From the NCBI GenBank assembly GCA_015063655.1, contig SVTU01000047.1:1-10709 (forward strand): 10,709 nt of DNA, read 5' to 3'. This DNA is from Oscillospiraceae bacterium. Its GTDB lineage: Bacteria; Bacillota; Clostridia; Oscillospirales; CAG-272. Of the stretch, positions 1 through 5,874 are shown in pieces. Within the stretch, counting starts at the first letter, position 1, and the number at the start of each line of letters is the position of its first letter. A program made the translations under genes and the position numbers. The notes beneath the pieces are model-generated. The model was given only the letters and a program-made list of their open reading frames with translations, ran no database searches and was not told the origin of the DNA.

Positions 1-1
1 C

Positions 2-28
2 CAATTCATGCCCGCAAGGGCAATTCAT
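2..28. repeat. Short hairpin flanked by CAATTCAT direct repeats
   Basis: Two copies of CAATTCAT (2-9 and 21-28) flank a small hairpin, GCCC-GCAA-GGGC at 10-21, whose loop is a GNRA tetraloop. The second copy leads straight into the large hairpin at 30-55, so the edge reads as hairpins separated by the same AATTCAT unit. This is seen directly. My impression that similar AATTCAT-spaced hairpin strings recur in gut clostridia is unverified memory. The array may continue to the left of the window. Confidence 0.5.
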
Positions 29-29
29 A

Positions 30-59
30 GCGCCGTGCCCCTCAGGGCACGGCGCTTTT
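30..59 (+). terminator. Rho-independent terminator of a gene left of the window
   Basis: A perfect 11-bp GC-rich stem (30-40 pairing with 45-55, loop CTCA) is followed by TTTT at 56-59 on the plus strand. The T-run polarity fits a plus-strand transcript arriving from outside the window. The minus-strand pssA homologue ends at 63, so the same stem may also serve it, but on that strand no T-run follows. Confidence 0.7.
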
Positions 60-62
60 GCC

Positions 63-683
63 TTACGGCAAGCATTCGTCCTTCGTTTCTTCCTTCTTTT
101 TCAGCTTATGTAACCATTTAGCCACGTTGAGCTTGCGTACACGAAAATCGGTGATGAACAGCAGTCCCGTCACAAAGGGCAGTACGTGGTAGATCACTCG
201 CATCGCCTCGTAGGACACCAAAAGTCCCACCAGATAAAAGAATGGGAAGATGATCGCCGAGGCAGTCACGGGCAGGCCTCGGTAATACTTGGCACAGCCG
301 TCCTCGCACGCCTGCCGCTTTATCTCCAGCACGTTGAAAAAGGCAAGGCGGATCACGGCGCACAGCACGTAAAAGATCAGCACGGCAACGCCAAGGGCGG
401 TATCCACACCGCTAAAATACAGAAGCACGGCAGGAACCACACCGAAGCACACCACGCCGCACAGCGAATCCAGCTGTATGCCAAAATTCTTTTCGTCAGC
501 CGTTCTGCCCTTCTTGGAGCGTGCCACCACACCGTCAAACATATCACAAACGCCCGACAGCACAAGGCAAAGAATACCCAAGCCCACACGGCCGTCATAC
601 GCCGCCTTTAGGCCGAGCATACCGCTTATCAGGCTGACGTACGTCAGAATGACGGTATAATTATAAAAGCCGATCCATCTCAT
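63..683 (-). CDS. pssA: CDP-diacylglycerol-serine O-phosphatidyltransferase homologue (PssA-like)
   Basis: A 206-residue integral membrane protein of the CDP-alcohol phosphatidyltransferase family. PssA members make phosphatidylserine from CDP-diacylglycerol and L-serine at the cytoplasmic membrane. The signature starts well: D47-x2-D50-G51-x2-A54-R55, then G68-x3-D72. The residue where the family has its fourth Asp is Gly76 (codon GGC at 456-458). That Asp is thought to act as general base, so activity is doubtful or altered. Other PssA-like traits are the RLAFFN and YYRGLP segments and several hydrophobic helices; the tail is Lys-rich. The ATG at 683 is chosen because it overlaps the stop of the upstream gene as ATGA and follows a GAAAGAGAG purine tract; the frame stays open upstream to 767, but that part is unlike the family. 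It is the second gene of an operon with the DUF368 gene. Family assignment is strong; serine as the substrate is inferred. Confidence 0.85.
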   Translation of the reverse strand: MRWIGFYNYTVILTYVSLISGMLGLKAAYDGRVGLGILCLVLSGVCDMFDGVVARSKKGRTADEKNFGIQLDSLCGVVCFGVVPAVLLYFSGVDTALGVAVLIFYVLCAVIRLAFFNVLEIKRQACEDGCAKYYRGLPVTASAIIFPFFYLVGLLVSYEAMRVIYHVLPFVTGLLFITDFRVRKLNVAKWLHKLKKKEETKDECLP

Positions 684-1525
684 GTCTTTTTCTCTCTTTC
701 TTGCATTTGTTGCTTGTTGCCGATCACATCCATGCCCCTTGCCACCGCAAAGCCTGCGGCAAAGCAAAGCAGGGACAGCATCAGCATAATCGGCGTATCA
801 AAGGATGATGGGAACACGGTCAGGGTGGAAGCCACCACAAAGCCAAGCACCGTGCGGGAGATCACGGCATAGTGTCTCCGATACAGCACCGTCACACCCT
901 TGGCCAAGGGCAGTGCCGTGATGGCAATACCCAAGATCATGGGCAGCAGTACCCACACGTCAAGAGCCCCGATCCCTGCCGTCATCGGCTCATACAGACC
1001 CAAAAAGATCAACAGCGAGGACGAGGTCAGCCCCGGCACCACCAGGCTCAGCCCCCACAGCGCGCCGCACAGCAAAAAGCTTGCGAAATTCGGTGCCATC
1101 GCCACACCGCCGCCATGCTCCAGCAAACGGAAGACAAAATACGAAAGCACGAGAGAAAGAACAAACGGTGTCCAGCTCTTTTGGGGGTCGCTTCGCTCGG
1201 AGACCTTGAACAGCTCGGGAAGCGTACCGCAGATCAAGCCGAGAAACAGCATCAGCATCACGCCCGCCGCCAAGGAAAACAGCACGGCCACCGCCTTGGC
1301 AAGCAAAACGGCACCCAAAAGCCACCCAAGGCAAAACGGCACCAACAGCCGATACCTTTTTTTCAGGGTTGCCACAGGCTGTGTCAGCAGTGCCATCATC
1401 GGCTCATACACGCCAAAGGCCACACACAGCACGCCACCACTGACGCCCGGCAGGATCGCACCGATGCCCACCAACGCCCCCTGAAGAGCATATATCATGC
1501 TTTTTACCATTACGTTACGTTTCAT
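680..1525 (-). CDS. popT: DUF368 membrane protein, putative polyprenyl-phosphate translocase (PopT-like)
   Basis: A polytopic membrane protein of 281 residues, the usual DUF368 length. The family signature appears twice, as expected for its internally duplicated fold: LPGVSGG at 25-31 followed by GVYEPMM, and VVPGLTSSS at 162-170 followed by GLYEPMT. DUF368 proteins (PopT) have been reported as transporters that return undecaprenyl phosphate across the membrane for reuse in wall synthesis; applying that here is by family. The chosen start is ATG at 1525. A TTG at 1528 directly before it is in frame and sits at a slightly better distance from the GAGAGGG ribosome site (about 10 rather than 13 nt), so 1528 is also possible. 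The gene overlaps the pssA homologue by 4 nt, implying translational coupling, and has its own promoter at 1598-1626. Confidence 0.88.
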   Translation of the reverse strand: MKRNVMVKSMIYALQGALVGIGAILPGVSGGVLCVAFGVYEPMMALLTQPVATLKKRYRLLVPFCLGWLLGAVLLAKAVAVLFSLAAGVMLMLFLGLICGTLPELFKVSERSDPQKSWTPFVLSLVLSYFVFRLLEHGGGVAMAPNFASFLLCGALWGLSLVVPGLTSSSLLIFLGLYEPMTAGIGALDVWVLLPMILGIAITALPLAKGVTVLYRRHYAVISRTVLGFVVASTLTVFPSSFDTPIMLMLSLLCFAAGFAVARGMDVIGNKQQMQEREKKT

Positions 1526-1545
1526 CAATTCTTTTGTTCCCTCTC

Positions 1546-1577
1546 AAAAAAGCCGCCGCCAAGAAAGCGTGCGGCTT
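1546..1577 (-). terminator. Terminator-like hairpin in the popT leader (possible attenuator)
   Basis: On the minus strand a GC-rich stem (AAGCCGC plus CGC pairing with GCG plus GCGGCTT, one bulged A, 7-nt loop) is followed by T6 (plus strand A's at 1546-1551). It has the form of an intrinsic terminator but lies downstream of the promoter at 1598-1626 and only about 18 nt upstream of the popT start, so it is inside the leader. It may therefore act as a transcription attenuator. I see no obvious anti-terminator, leader peptide or known riboswitch core in the roughly 65-nt leader. Confidence 0.6.
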
Positions 1578-1597
1578 TGCTGAATACTCCTATGGAT

Positions 1598-1626
1598 AGT
1601 ATAATCTCATTTTGCATTCTTGTCAA
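1598..1626 (-). promoter_or_regulatory. Sigma-A type promoter of the popT-pssA operon
   Basis: On the minus strand TTGACA (1626-1621) and TATACT (1603-1598) are separated by exactly 17 bp, a near-perfect housekeeping promoter. The start site is expected near 1591. Just upstream of the -35 box lies a dyad (CCGTTT at 1630-1635 with AAACGG at 1661-1666, enclosing TGTCTT-AAAA-AAGACA at 1646-1661) that could be a binding site; no regulator can be named. Confidence 0.85.
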
Positions 1627-1785
1627 GAGCCGTTTTCAAAATTTGTGTCTTAAAAAAGACAAACGGTTAACGCCAAATCCAACGAAATCCAAGCTGCCAA
1701 AGCATCCGTCGGCTTATCTGTTTTGCGCCTTCCTTACGGGCAGATTGGGGCAACTCGTAATAGCCTTGGTCCAAAAGCTACCTAT

Positions 1786-1848
1786 CATAAAAGCCTCGTT
1801 GGGGAGGCCGTAGGCCAAAGCCTGCAGCCTCCCCTTGGAGAGCTTATG
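1786..1848 (-). terminator. Long imperfect palindrome, likely terminator of the surface-protein gene
   Basis: The core is an 8-bp GGGGAGGC/GCCTCCCC stem (1801-1808 with 1827-1834), extended inward by six pairs, one of them G-T (1810-1815 with 1820-1825), around a CAAA loop. Weaker outer pairing is CATAA..AAGC-CTC with GAG-A-GCTTATG. On the minus strand the structure ends in GCTTTTAT, which suits an intrinsic terminator about 30 nt after the stop codon of the surface-protein gene. The near-terminal CATAA/TTATG ends also resemble a small palindromic repeat element. The stretch between this palindrome and the popT promoter (about 1667-1785) shows no gene or motif I can support. Confidence 0.5.
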
Positions 1849-1871
1849 AAAAAGTTTATCTCAAAAGAAGA

Positions 1872-4766
1872 TCAATCTTCTTTTTTGCGATGAATGACAG
1901 AAGCACCCATTGCGACAGCGCTAATAAACAACGCCATAGCGCCTACGCCTACCATGTTCTTACAGCCCTTCTTTTTGTTCGGCTCCTGTGTCGTTTCCGG
2001 TGCCGTTGTCTCCTCGCCCCTTGCTTCTCTGATATCGTTGACGTCGAAATCATCATCAATGTCTTCAAAGTCGGATGACCAAGAATCCTCGTCATCATCC
2101 GTCTCGGGTGCCACGTAGGTGTCCAGAGTAAAGGCGGTAAAGTCAACGTCCTTCAAGGGTTCCCACATAGCCAATGCCATCTTCGGCCCCATCATACCGT
2201 CAACCGTGGTCCAAGCGTTCGTAAAATCAAAGGTCGTGAGGTTGGCAGTGGTATAATCGGCGGCAGAGAAGCCCTTGATCATGTTCACGGCAATATCGGT
2301 CTCGGTATCGGTTCTTGAGCCAAACGCATATGCCTTAGCACCCGCAGGCAAGCCATCGGTGCAATAGCTGATGTTGGATACAGAAGCGGTTGTCAATCTT
2401 GCTTCCTTTCTCAATGCCCCGATCACGCTGACATAATCCATCTTGCGATCGCCCTCGATGCTGCCCTTTACCAAAACATTGGATATCTTGGTTCTTTGGT
2501 TGTTGCCGCCGATACATCCGAGGTTATGGCAGTCCGCAGTTTCAATCGGAGTGCCGCCAAGCACCTCATAGTACTTATTGGCAACGATCTTACCGACAAA
2601 AGCACAGTTTTCCAGGGTCAACGGGCCTGTCTTTCCGCTTTTTGTGTTATAGTCATCGGAACCGTAGATGCCACCGGCTCCGCCACCGCCCGCAAGAGAG
2701 GAAACGTTCAAGGTTCCCGCATAGACGCAGTTTCGGATTGTTGCGCCTCCCATGGCAACGTCACCCTGAAAATAGCCGACCAATCCGCCGCATGCCGCAC
2801 CGCCGTATACGTAAGCGTCCGAGTACACGTTCTCAAGTGTACCGTTCAAGCGGTTAACGGCAGAGCCAACGCCCTGAAGTGCCCATTGGCGACCGCTGGC
2901 GTGTGAGGTTCCGTTGTTAATAAAGGCGGAATTGGTGATAACCAAATTCTTCACCGTACCGTCAACGTAACCGAACAAACCGTTATCACGTGCCTTGACG
3001 GAATAAATACCCGAGATAACGTGTCCCTGTCCGTCAAAGGTTCCCGAAAAATGAGCACCCGTCTTTTCGGTAGCATTACCAATCGGTGTCCACACGGTAA
3101 GACCCGTTGTATTCTCCGTCCACGTTGAAGCGTCACCCTCGTTCATCACAAGATCCGCCCCCAGCTTAACGGTAACACCGCTAAAGTCACTGCCCGCTCC
3201 CTGATTCACAAGAAAAGCAAAGCCGCGGAGCTCAGCAGGCGTATCGATCACGTACTCCGTCGTGTTTTCAGGACTATTCTCATACCAAGACAGATCGACA
3301 GGCTCGCCCTTCAGCGCCTTCGCCGTTGTTCTGGCGGTGGGTACCACGGGCGTCACAGGCTGGGAGGGAGCGGGAGGCTCATTGGACTCCGGTTCGGCCA
3401 TCAGCATCTCGTGAATGGCAGTGGGAATATAGCCATACGTATCGTTCTTGGTCCAGTTCTCCCAATCCAAGGTCAAGGTCTTCATTTCCTCGCTCGTCTT
3501 GGCCAAGACACCGCTAATGCTCATGCTCCATGAGGAGGGATCCACGGTAGCGGGCTGATACGCGGTAGTGCCTGCCTTGGTGCTGTCGAAGATCACGTTG
3601 GCGATAGAGGCTCCCGTTTTATTACCGCTGATGTTGATAGCGCCTGCGTAGTAGGGCTTATCGTTGGCGTCCTTGGCAGCACGTCCGTCAGCCACAGTCA
3701 AGGTGGCGGAGGAAAGGATGTTCTTGATGATGTTATTTGTGTTGACGTTGCCAATAGCGCCCGCAGCACCCACGGCCGTGGCAGAAGCATTCGGCGTTGC
3801 GTCCGCATCTGCGGTAAGCTTCCTCACGCCATAGTAGATGCTTCCCAGAACGGCACAGTCGGAAATCACGATAGCGCTGCCATCGGTATAGCCCGAAATA
3901 CCGCTCACGAAGGGTCCCCAGCCTTGGCTGGTGGAGGCATCGATGTAACCTGCAAATACGCATTTCTTGATGGAAGCTGCCGATTGAATCTCACCCGCAA
4001 TACCACCAACGCCCTGAGCACCGCGAACGTAAGCGTCACAAAAAACGCCCTCTACGTGACCGCCGTACAAACGGTTTACGATGCCGCCGATATTTTGGGT
4101 GGCACTCTGCGCATTCTTGGCGAGGCCGTTATTGTAAATGACGGAATTGACAAGAGCAAAGCTCTTAACCGTCCCCGTCATTTTACCAAACATACCGTTA
4201 TCGCGAGCCCCAACGCAGTAGATACCCGAAATGGTATGTCCCTGCCCGTCAAAGGTCCCCTTAAACTCTCCTGTGCTGTTATTGGAGGAGCCGTTGTAAA
4301 GATCACCGATGGGGCGCCAGTAGTCCTTTAAGCCCGTAACGGATTGGGACACAGTGCTTGAGGTTGCCGTGTCATAGTAGTAGTTGGTGTTGGCAAACCA
4401 CTCGGCAGCGTCACCCTGGTTCACCACAACGTCAACATCCAGCTTGATAACCTTGCCCGCAAAGGTCTGGGCGGCAATGGCTTGACCTCCAACCGTAACA
4501 GCCTGTGTCTTAGCCTCGTCCAAATACCCGTTGGAAAGATTACGGAATGCGATGAATTGGTCGGCGGTGGTCAAGGTATACTCGTTACCAAGGTCGCCTG
4601 CACCATTTTTAAGCGTTCCGTCACTGTTCACATACCAGGAATAGTCGGGCGTGCCGGAATACGTCGAAACGGTGGCGGCAGGAGCGGCTAAAACGGTAAG
4701 CCCGGCGGCAAGCACAGTGGTTAACACCATAACCCATGCCAGCATAACGGAAAGAATTCGTTTCAT
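1872..4766 (-). CDS. Secreted, C-terminally anchored surface protein with two GLUG-like beta-helix modules
   Basis: A 964-residue predicted surface protein; its function and ligand are unknown. Order: signal peptide 1 to about 28-31 (MKR, hydrophobic core, AA-P-AA); beta-helix module 1 about 46-455; Pro-rich linker about 457-480; module 2 about 491-870; acidic Asp/Glu linker about 888-920; Lys-Lys-Lys-Gly-Cys at 931-935; hydrophobic helix about 937-957; basic tail HRKKED. Each module has GTFDGQGH-x-ISGIY (170-183 and 575-588), ARDNG-x-FG, then glycine-rich GLUG-like turns with a conserved Cys (for example VGGIAG...KKCVFAG at 253-273 and CGGLVG...RNCVYAG at 659-684). No LPXTG motif is seen; the GC-helix-basic end is a plausible alternative anchor. 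The ATG at 4766 is chosen because GAGGAGG lies 6-7 nt upstream and a signal peptide starts there; an in-frame ATG at 4799 lacks a ribosome site. Divergent from the araC-type gene, with which it shares a promoter region. Adhesin, glycan-binding or wall roles are possible but unproven. Confidence 0.85.
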   Translation of the reverse strand: MKRILSVMLAWVMVLTTVLAAGLTVLAAPAATVSTYSGTPDYSWYVNSDGTLKNGAGDLGNEYTLTTADQFIAFRNLSNGYLDEAKTQAVTVGGQAIAAQTFAGKVIKLDVDVVVNQGDAAEWFANTNYYYDTATSSTVSQSVTGLKDYWRPIGDLYNGSSNNSTGEFKGTFDGQGHTISGIYCVGARDNGMFGKMTGTVKSFALVNSVIYNNGLAKNAQSATQNIGGIVNRLYGGHVEGVFCDAYVRGAQGVGGIAGEIQSAASIKKCVFAGYIDASTSQGWGPFVSGISGYTDGSAIVISDCAVLGSIYYGVRKLTADADATPNASATAVGAAGAIGNVNTNNIIKNILSSATLTVADGRAAKDANDKPYYAGAINISGNKTGASIANVIFDSTKAGTTAYQPATVDPSSWSMSISGVLAKTSEEMKTLTLDWENWTKNDTYGYIPTAIHEMLMAEPESNEPPAPSQPVTPVVPTARTTAKALKGEPVDLSWYENSPENTTEYVIDTPAELRGFAFLVNQGAGSDFSGVTVKLGADLVMNEGDASTWTENTTGLTVWTPIGNATEKTGAHFSGTFDGQGHVISGIYSVKARDNGLFGYVDGTVKNLVITNSAFINNGTSHASGRQWALQGVGSAVNRLNGTLENVYSDAYVYGGAACGGLVGYFQGDVAMGGATIRNCVYAGTLNVSSLAGGGGAGGIYGSDDYNTKSGKTGPLTLENCAFVGKIVANKYYEVLGGTPIETADCHNLGCIGGNNQRTKISNVLVKGSIEGDRKMDYVSVIGALRKEARLTTASVSNISYCTDGLPAGAKAYAFGSRTDTETDIAVNMIKGFSAADYTTANLTTFDFTNAWTTVDGMMGPKMALAMWEPLKDVDFTAFTLDTYVAPETDDDEDSWSSDFEDIDDDFDVNDIREARGEETTAPETTQEPNKKKGCKNMVGVGAMALFISAVAMGASVIHRKKED
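2910..3050 (-). repeat. Intragenic repeat, copy 2 (module 2 core)
   Basis: Encodes residues 573-619 of the surface protein and is the counterpart of 4125-4268. The two share GTFDGQGH-x-ISGIY, ARDNG-x-FG and GTVK, and end in NNG. At the DNA level they are recognisably related but clearly diverged, so this is an old duplication rather than a recent copy. Confidence 0.75.
4125..4268 (-). repeat. Intragenic repeat, copy 1 (module 1 core)
   Basis: Encodes residues 167-214 of the surface protein; pairs with 2910-3050. Both copies follow a similar lead-in, a hydrophobic strand then VVNQGDAAEW or VMNEGDASTW and a W-x-PIG turn, showing that the whole module of roughly 380-410 residues was duplicated and not just this core. 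Confidence 0.75.
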
Positions 4767-4886
4767 AATGATCCTCCTCATTGTTTTCAGGAAAGCCATG
4801 GAAATCCTTTTGGGAGCATTTGTGCATTCTGCCTACAAACATTCGGTTTTGATACATTTTTTTGTCCACGATTCCCCTGTGTTTTT

Positions 4887-4915
4887 ATTATATCATATCA
4901 AATTAGGGTTGTAAA
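4887..4915 (-). promoter_or_regulatory. Promoter of the surface-protein gene
   Basis: On the minus strand TTTACA (4915-4910) and TATAAT (4892-4887) are 17 bp apart, and TGA directly before the -10 makes it an extended -10 promoter. Transcription should start near 4880, giving a leader of about 114 nt. The leader contains an out-of-frame GTG at 4869 with AGGGGA before it. Confidence 0.8.
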
Positions 4916-4937
4916 TCATAAGAATATATGATATAAT
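4909..4937 (+). promoter_or_regulatory. Promoter of the araC-type regulator
   Basis: TTGTAA (4909-4914) and TATAAT (4932-4937) are 17 bp apart, with TG at 4929-4930 giving an extended -10. Transcription should start near 4944, only about 23 nt before the start codon. The -35 box overlaps that of the divergent promoter by five positions. Confidence 0.8.
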
Positions 4938-4966
4938 ATAAAAAATCAACGATTTTGGAGGCCAAC

Positions 4967-5800
4967 ATGGAACGATCAGGTTATCGAATCGGTACGATTG
5001 TACAACGCGACCAAGCTTACGCCAGTATTATTCACCGCCACATGGGAGAAAGCTACCCCATGCACTGGCACGATTACTACGAGATAGAGGTCGTCACAGA
5101 GGGTACGGGACAATACTATTTGAACAATGAAAGCATCACGGTATCGCCCGGCTTTGCTTCGCTTTTGAATTTTATGGATTACCATGCCATGACCGCCACC
5201 ACCCCCATGGAGGTACTGCTGTTGCAGATCACGCCAACGCTTTTCCCCGATGAATTGAAGGATACGTTGCTCCGTGAGAATAATCCCTTTTGCACAGAAT
5301 TGGACGAGGACAACCTAAAGATCATACGAGACCTGGTCTACGCCGCCTGCCATGCACGCCAGAAAGCCGAGCCGAACTATCAGTTGCTTGCCTACAGTGC
5401 TGTGCTGTATTTGTTAACCGTCATGTCAAACCAAGAAGCCGTGGTGCTCAAAAAGCAAGCCCCCTCGCTGGCAAACCGCGCACTGGGCTACATCAATAAG
5501 CATTTTTCCGAGGATATTTCACTCACCGACGTGGCGGAGAACTGTTCCGTAACGCCCAACCACCTCGGCGCACAGCTCTCACACACCATCGGCATGTCAT
5601 TTTCGGAATACCTCACGCGCCTGCGCCTGCAAAACGCCTGCTACCTTCTTTCCAAAACAAAAGCATCGGTGAAAAGCATTGCGCAGGAGTCGGGCTTTCG
5701 CTCCGCCACCTATTTTTCACAGGTCTTCAAAAAAGGATTTGGGTGTACCCCAAGAGAATACCGAGAAAAAGAAATGTCACAACAGAATGAAACGAGGTGA
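4967..5800 (+). CDS. AraC-family transcriptional regulator with cupin sensor domain
   Basis: A 277-residue cytoplasmic regulator. The N-terminal half is an AraC-type cupin sensor: HWHDYYEI at 33-40 carries the usual His/Glu pattern, followed by a G-x-G-x-Y turn. The C-terminal hundred residues hold the double helix-turn-helix: first about 186-205 (LTDVAENCSVTPNHL), second about 235-256 (VKSIAQESGF...YFSQVFKK), ending in the family's G-x-TP-x-EYR at 258-266. Relatives usually sense a sugar or similar small molecule and activate nearby genes. The ATG at 4967 follows GGAGG (4957-4961) by 5 nt; a TTG at 4955 is in frame but lies in the ribosome site. It is divergent from the surface-protein gene, its most likely target; the FAD oxidoreductase operon 2 kb downstream is a second candidate. 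The inducer is unknown. Confidence 0.92.
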   Translation: MERSGYRIGTIVQRDQAYASIIHRHMGESYPMHWHDYYEIEVVTEGTGQYYLNNESITVSPGFASLLNFMDYHAMTATTPMEVLLLQITPTLFPDELKDTLLRENNPFCTELDEDNLKIIRDLVYAACHARQKAEPNYQLLAYSAVLYLLTVMSNQEAVVLKKQAPSLANRALGYINKHFSEDISLTDVAENCSVTPNHLGAQLSHTIGMSFSEYLTRLRLQNACYLLSKTKASVKSIAQESGFRSATYFSQVFKKGFGCTPREYREKEMSQQNETR

Positions 5801-5829
5801 TGGCCCGTTCGCAAGCGAACGGGCCATCA
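5798..5829. terminator. Perfect 15-bp palindrome between convergent genes
   Basis: TGATGGCCCGTTCGC (5798-5812), AA, then its exact reverse complement (5815-5829). The first three bases are the stop codon of the araC-type gene. No T-run follows on either strand, so it is not a textbook intrinsic terminator; it may still end or protect both convergent transcripts. A second weaker inverted repeat, GCTCGTT/AACGAGC, lies at 5846-5852 and 5867-5873, next to the stop of the permease gene. Confidence 0.5.
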
Positions 5830-5874
5830 CGGCCTTGATCAAATTGCTCGTTCCCTCTGCCACCGTAACGAGCC

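Larger units (their letters stand above)
4886..4938. repeat. 13-bp inverted repeat spanning two divergent promoters
   Basis: TATTATATCATAT at 4886-4898 is the exact reverse complement of ATATGATATAATA at 4926-4938, centred at 4912, where the two -35 boxes overlap. The arms coincide with the two extended -10 elements but reach a few bases beyond them. Confidence 0.8.

Noticed and set aside
872..1813. A 313-codon open frame on the plus strand
   Set aside because: It lies antisense to the DUF368 gene and runs into non-coding DNA; its product is rich in His, Gln and Arg, as expected for the complement of a hydrophobic gene, and it has no ribosome site or recognisable domain.
1863..1883. AT-rich inverted repeat AAAAGAAGA/TCTTCTTTT overlapping the surface-protein stop codon as a terminator
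   Set aside because: The stem is nearly all A/T, overlaps coding sequence and would be weak; the GC-rich palindrome at 1786-1848 is a much better terminator.
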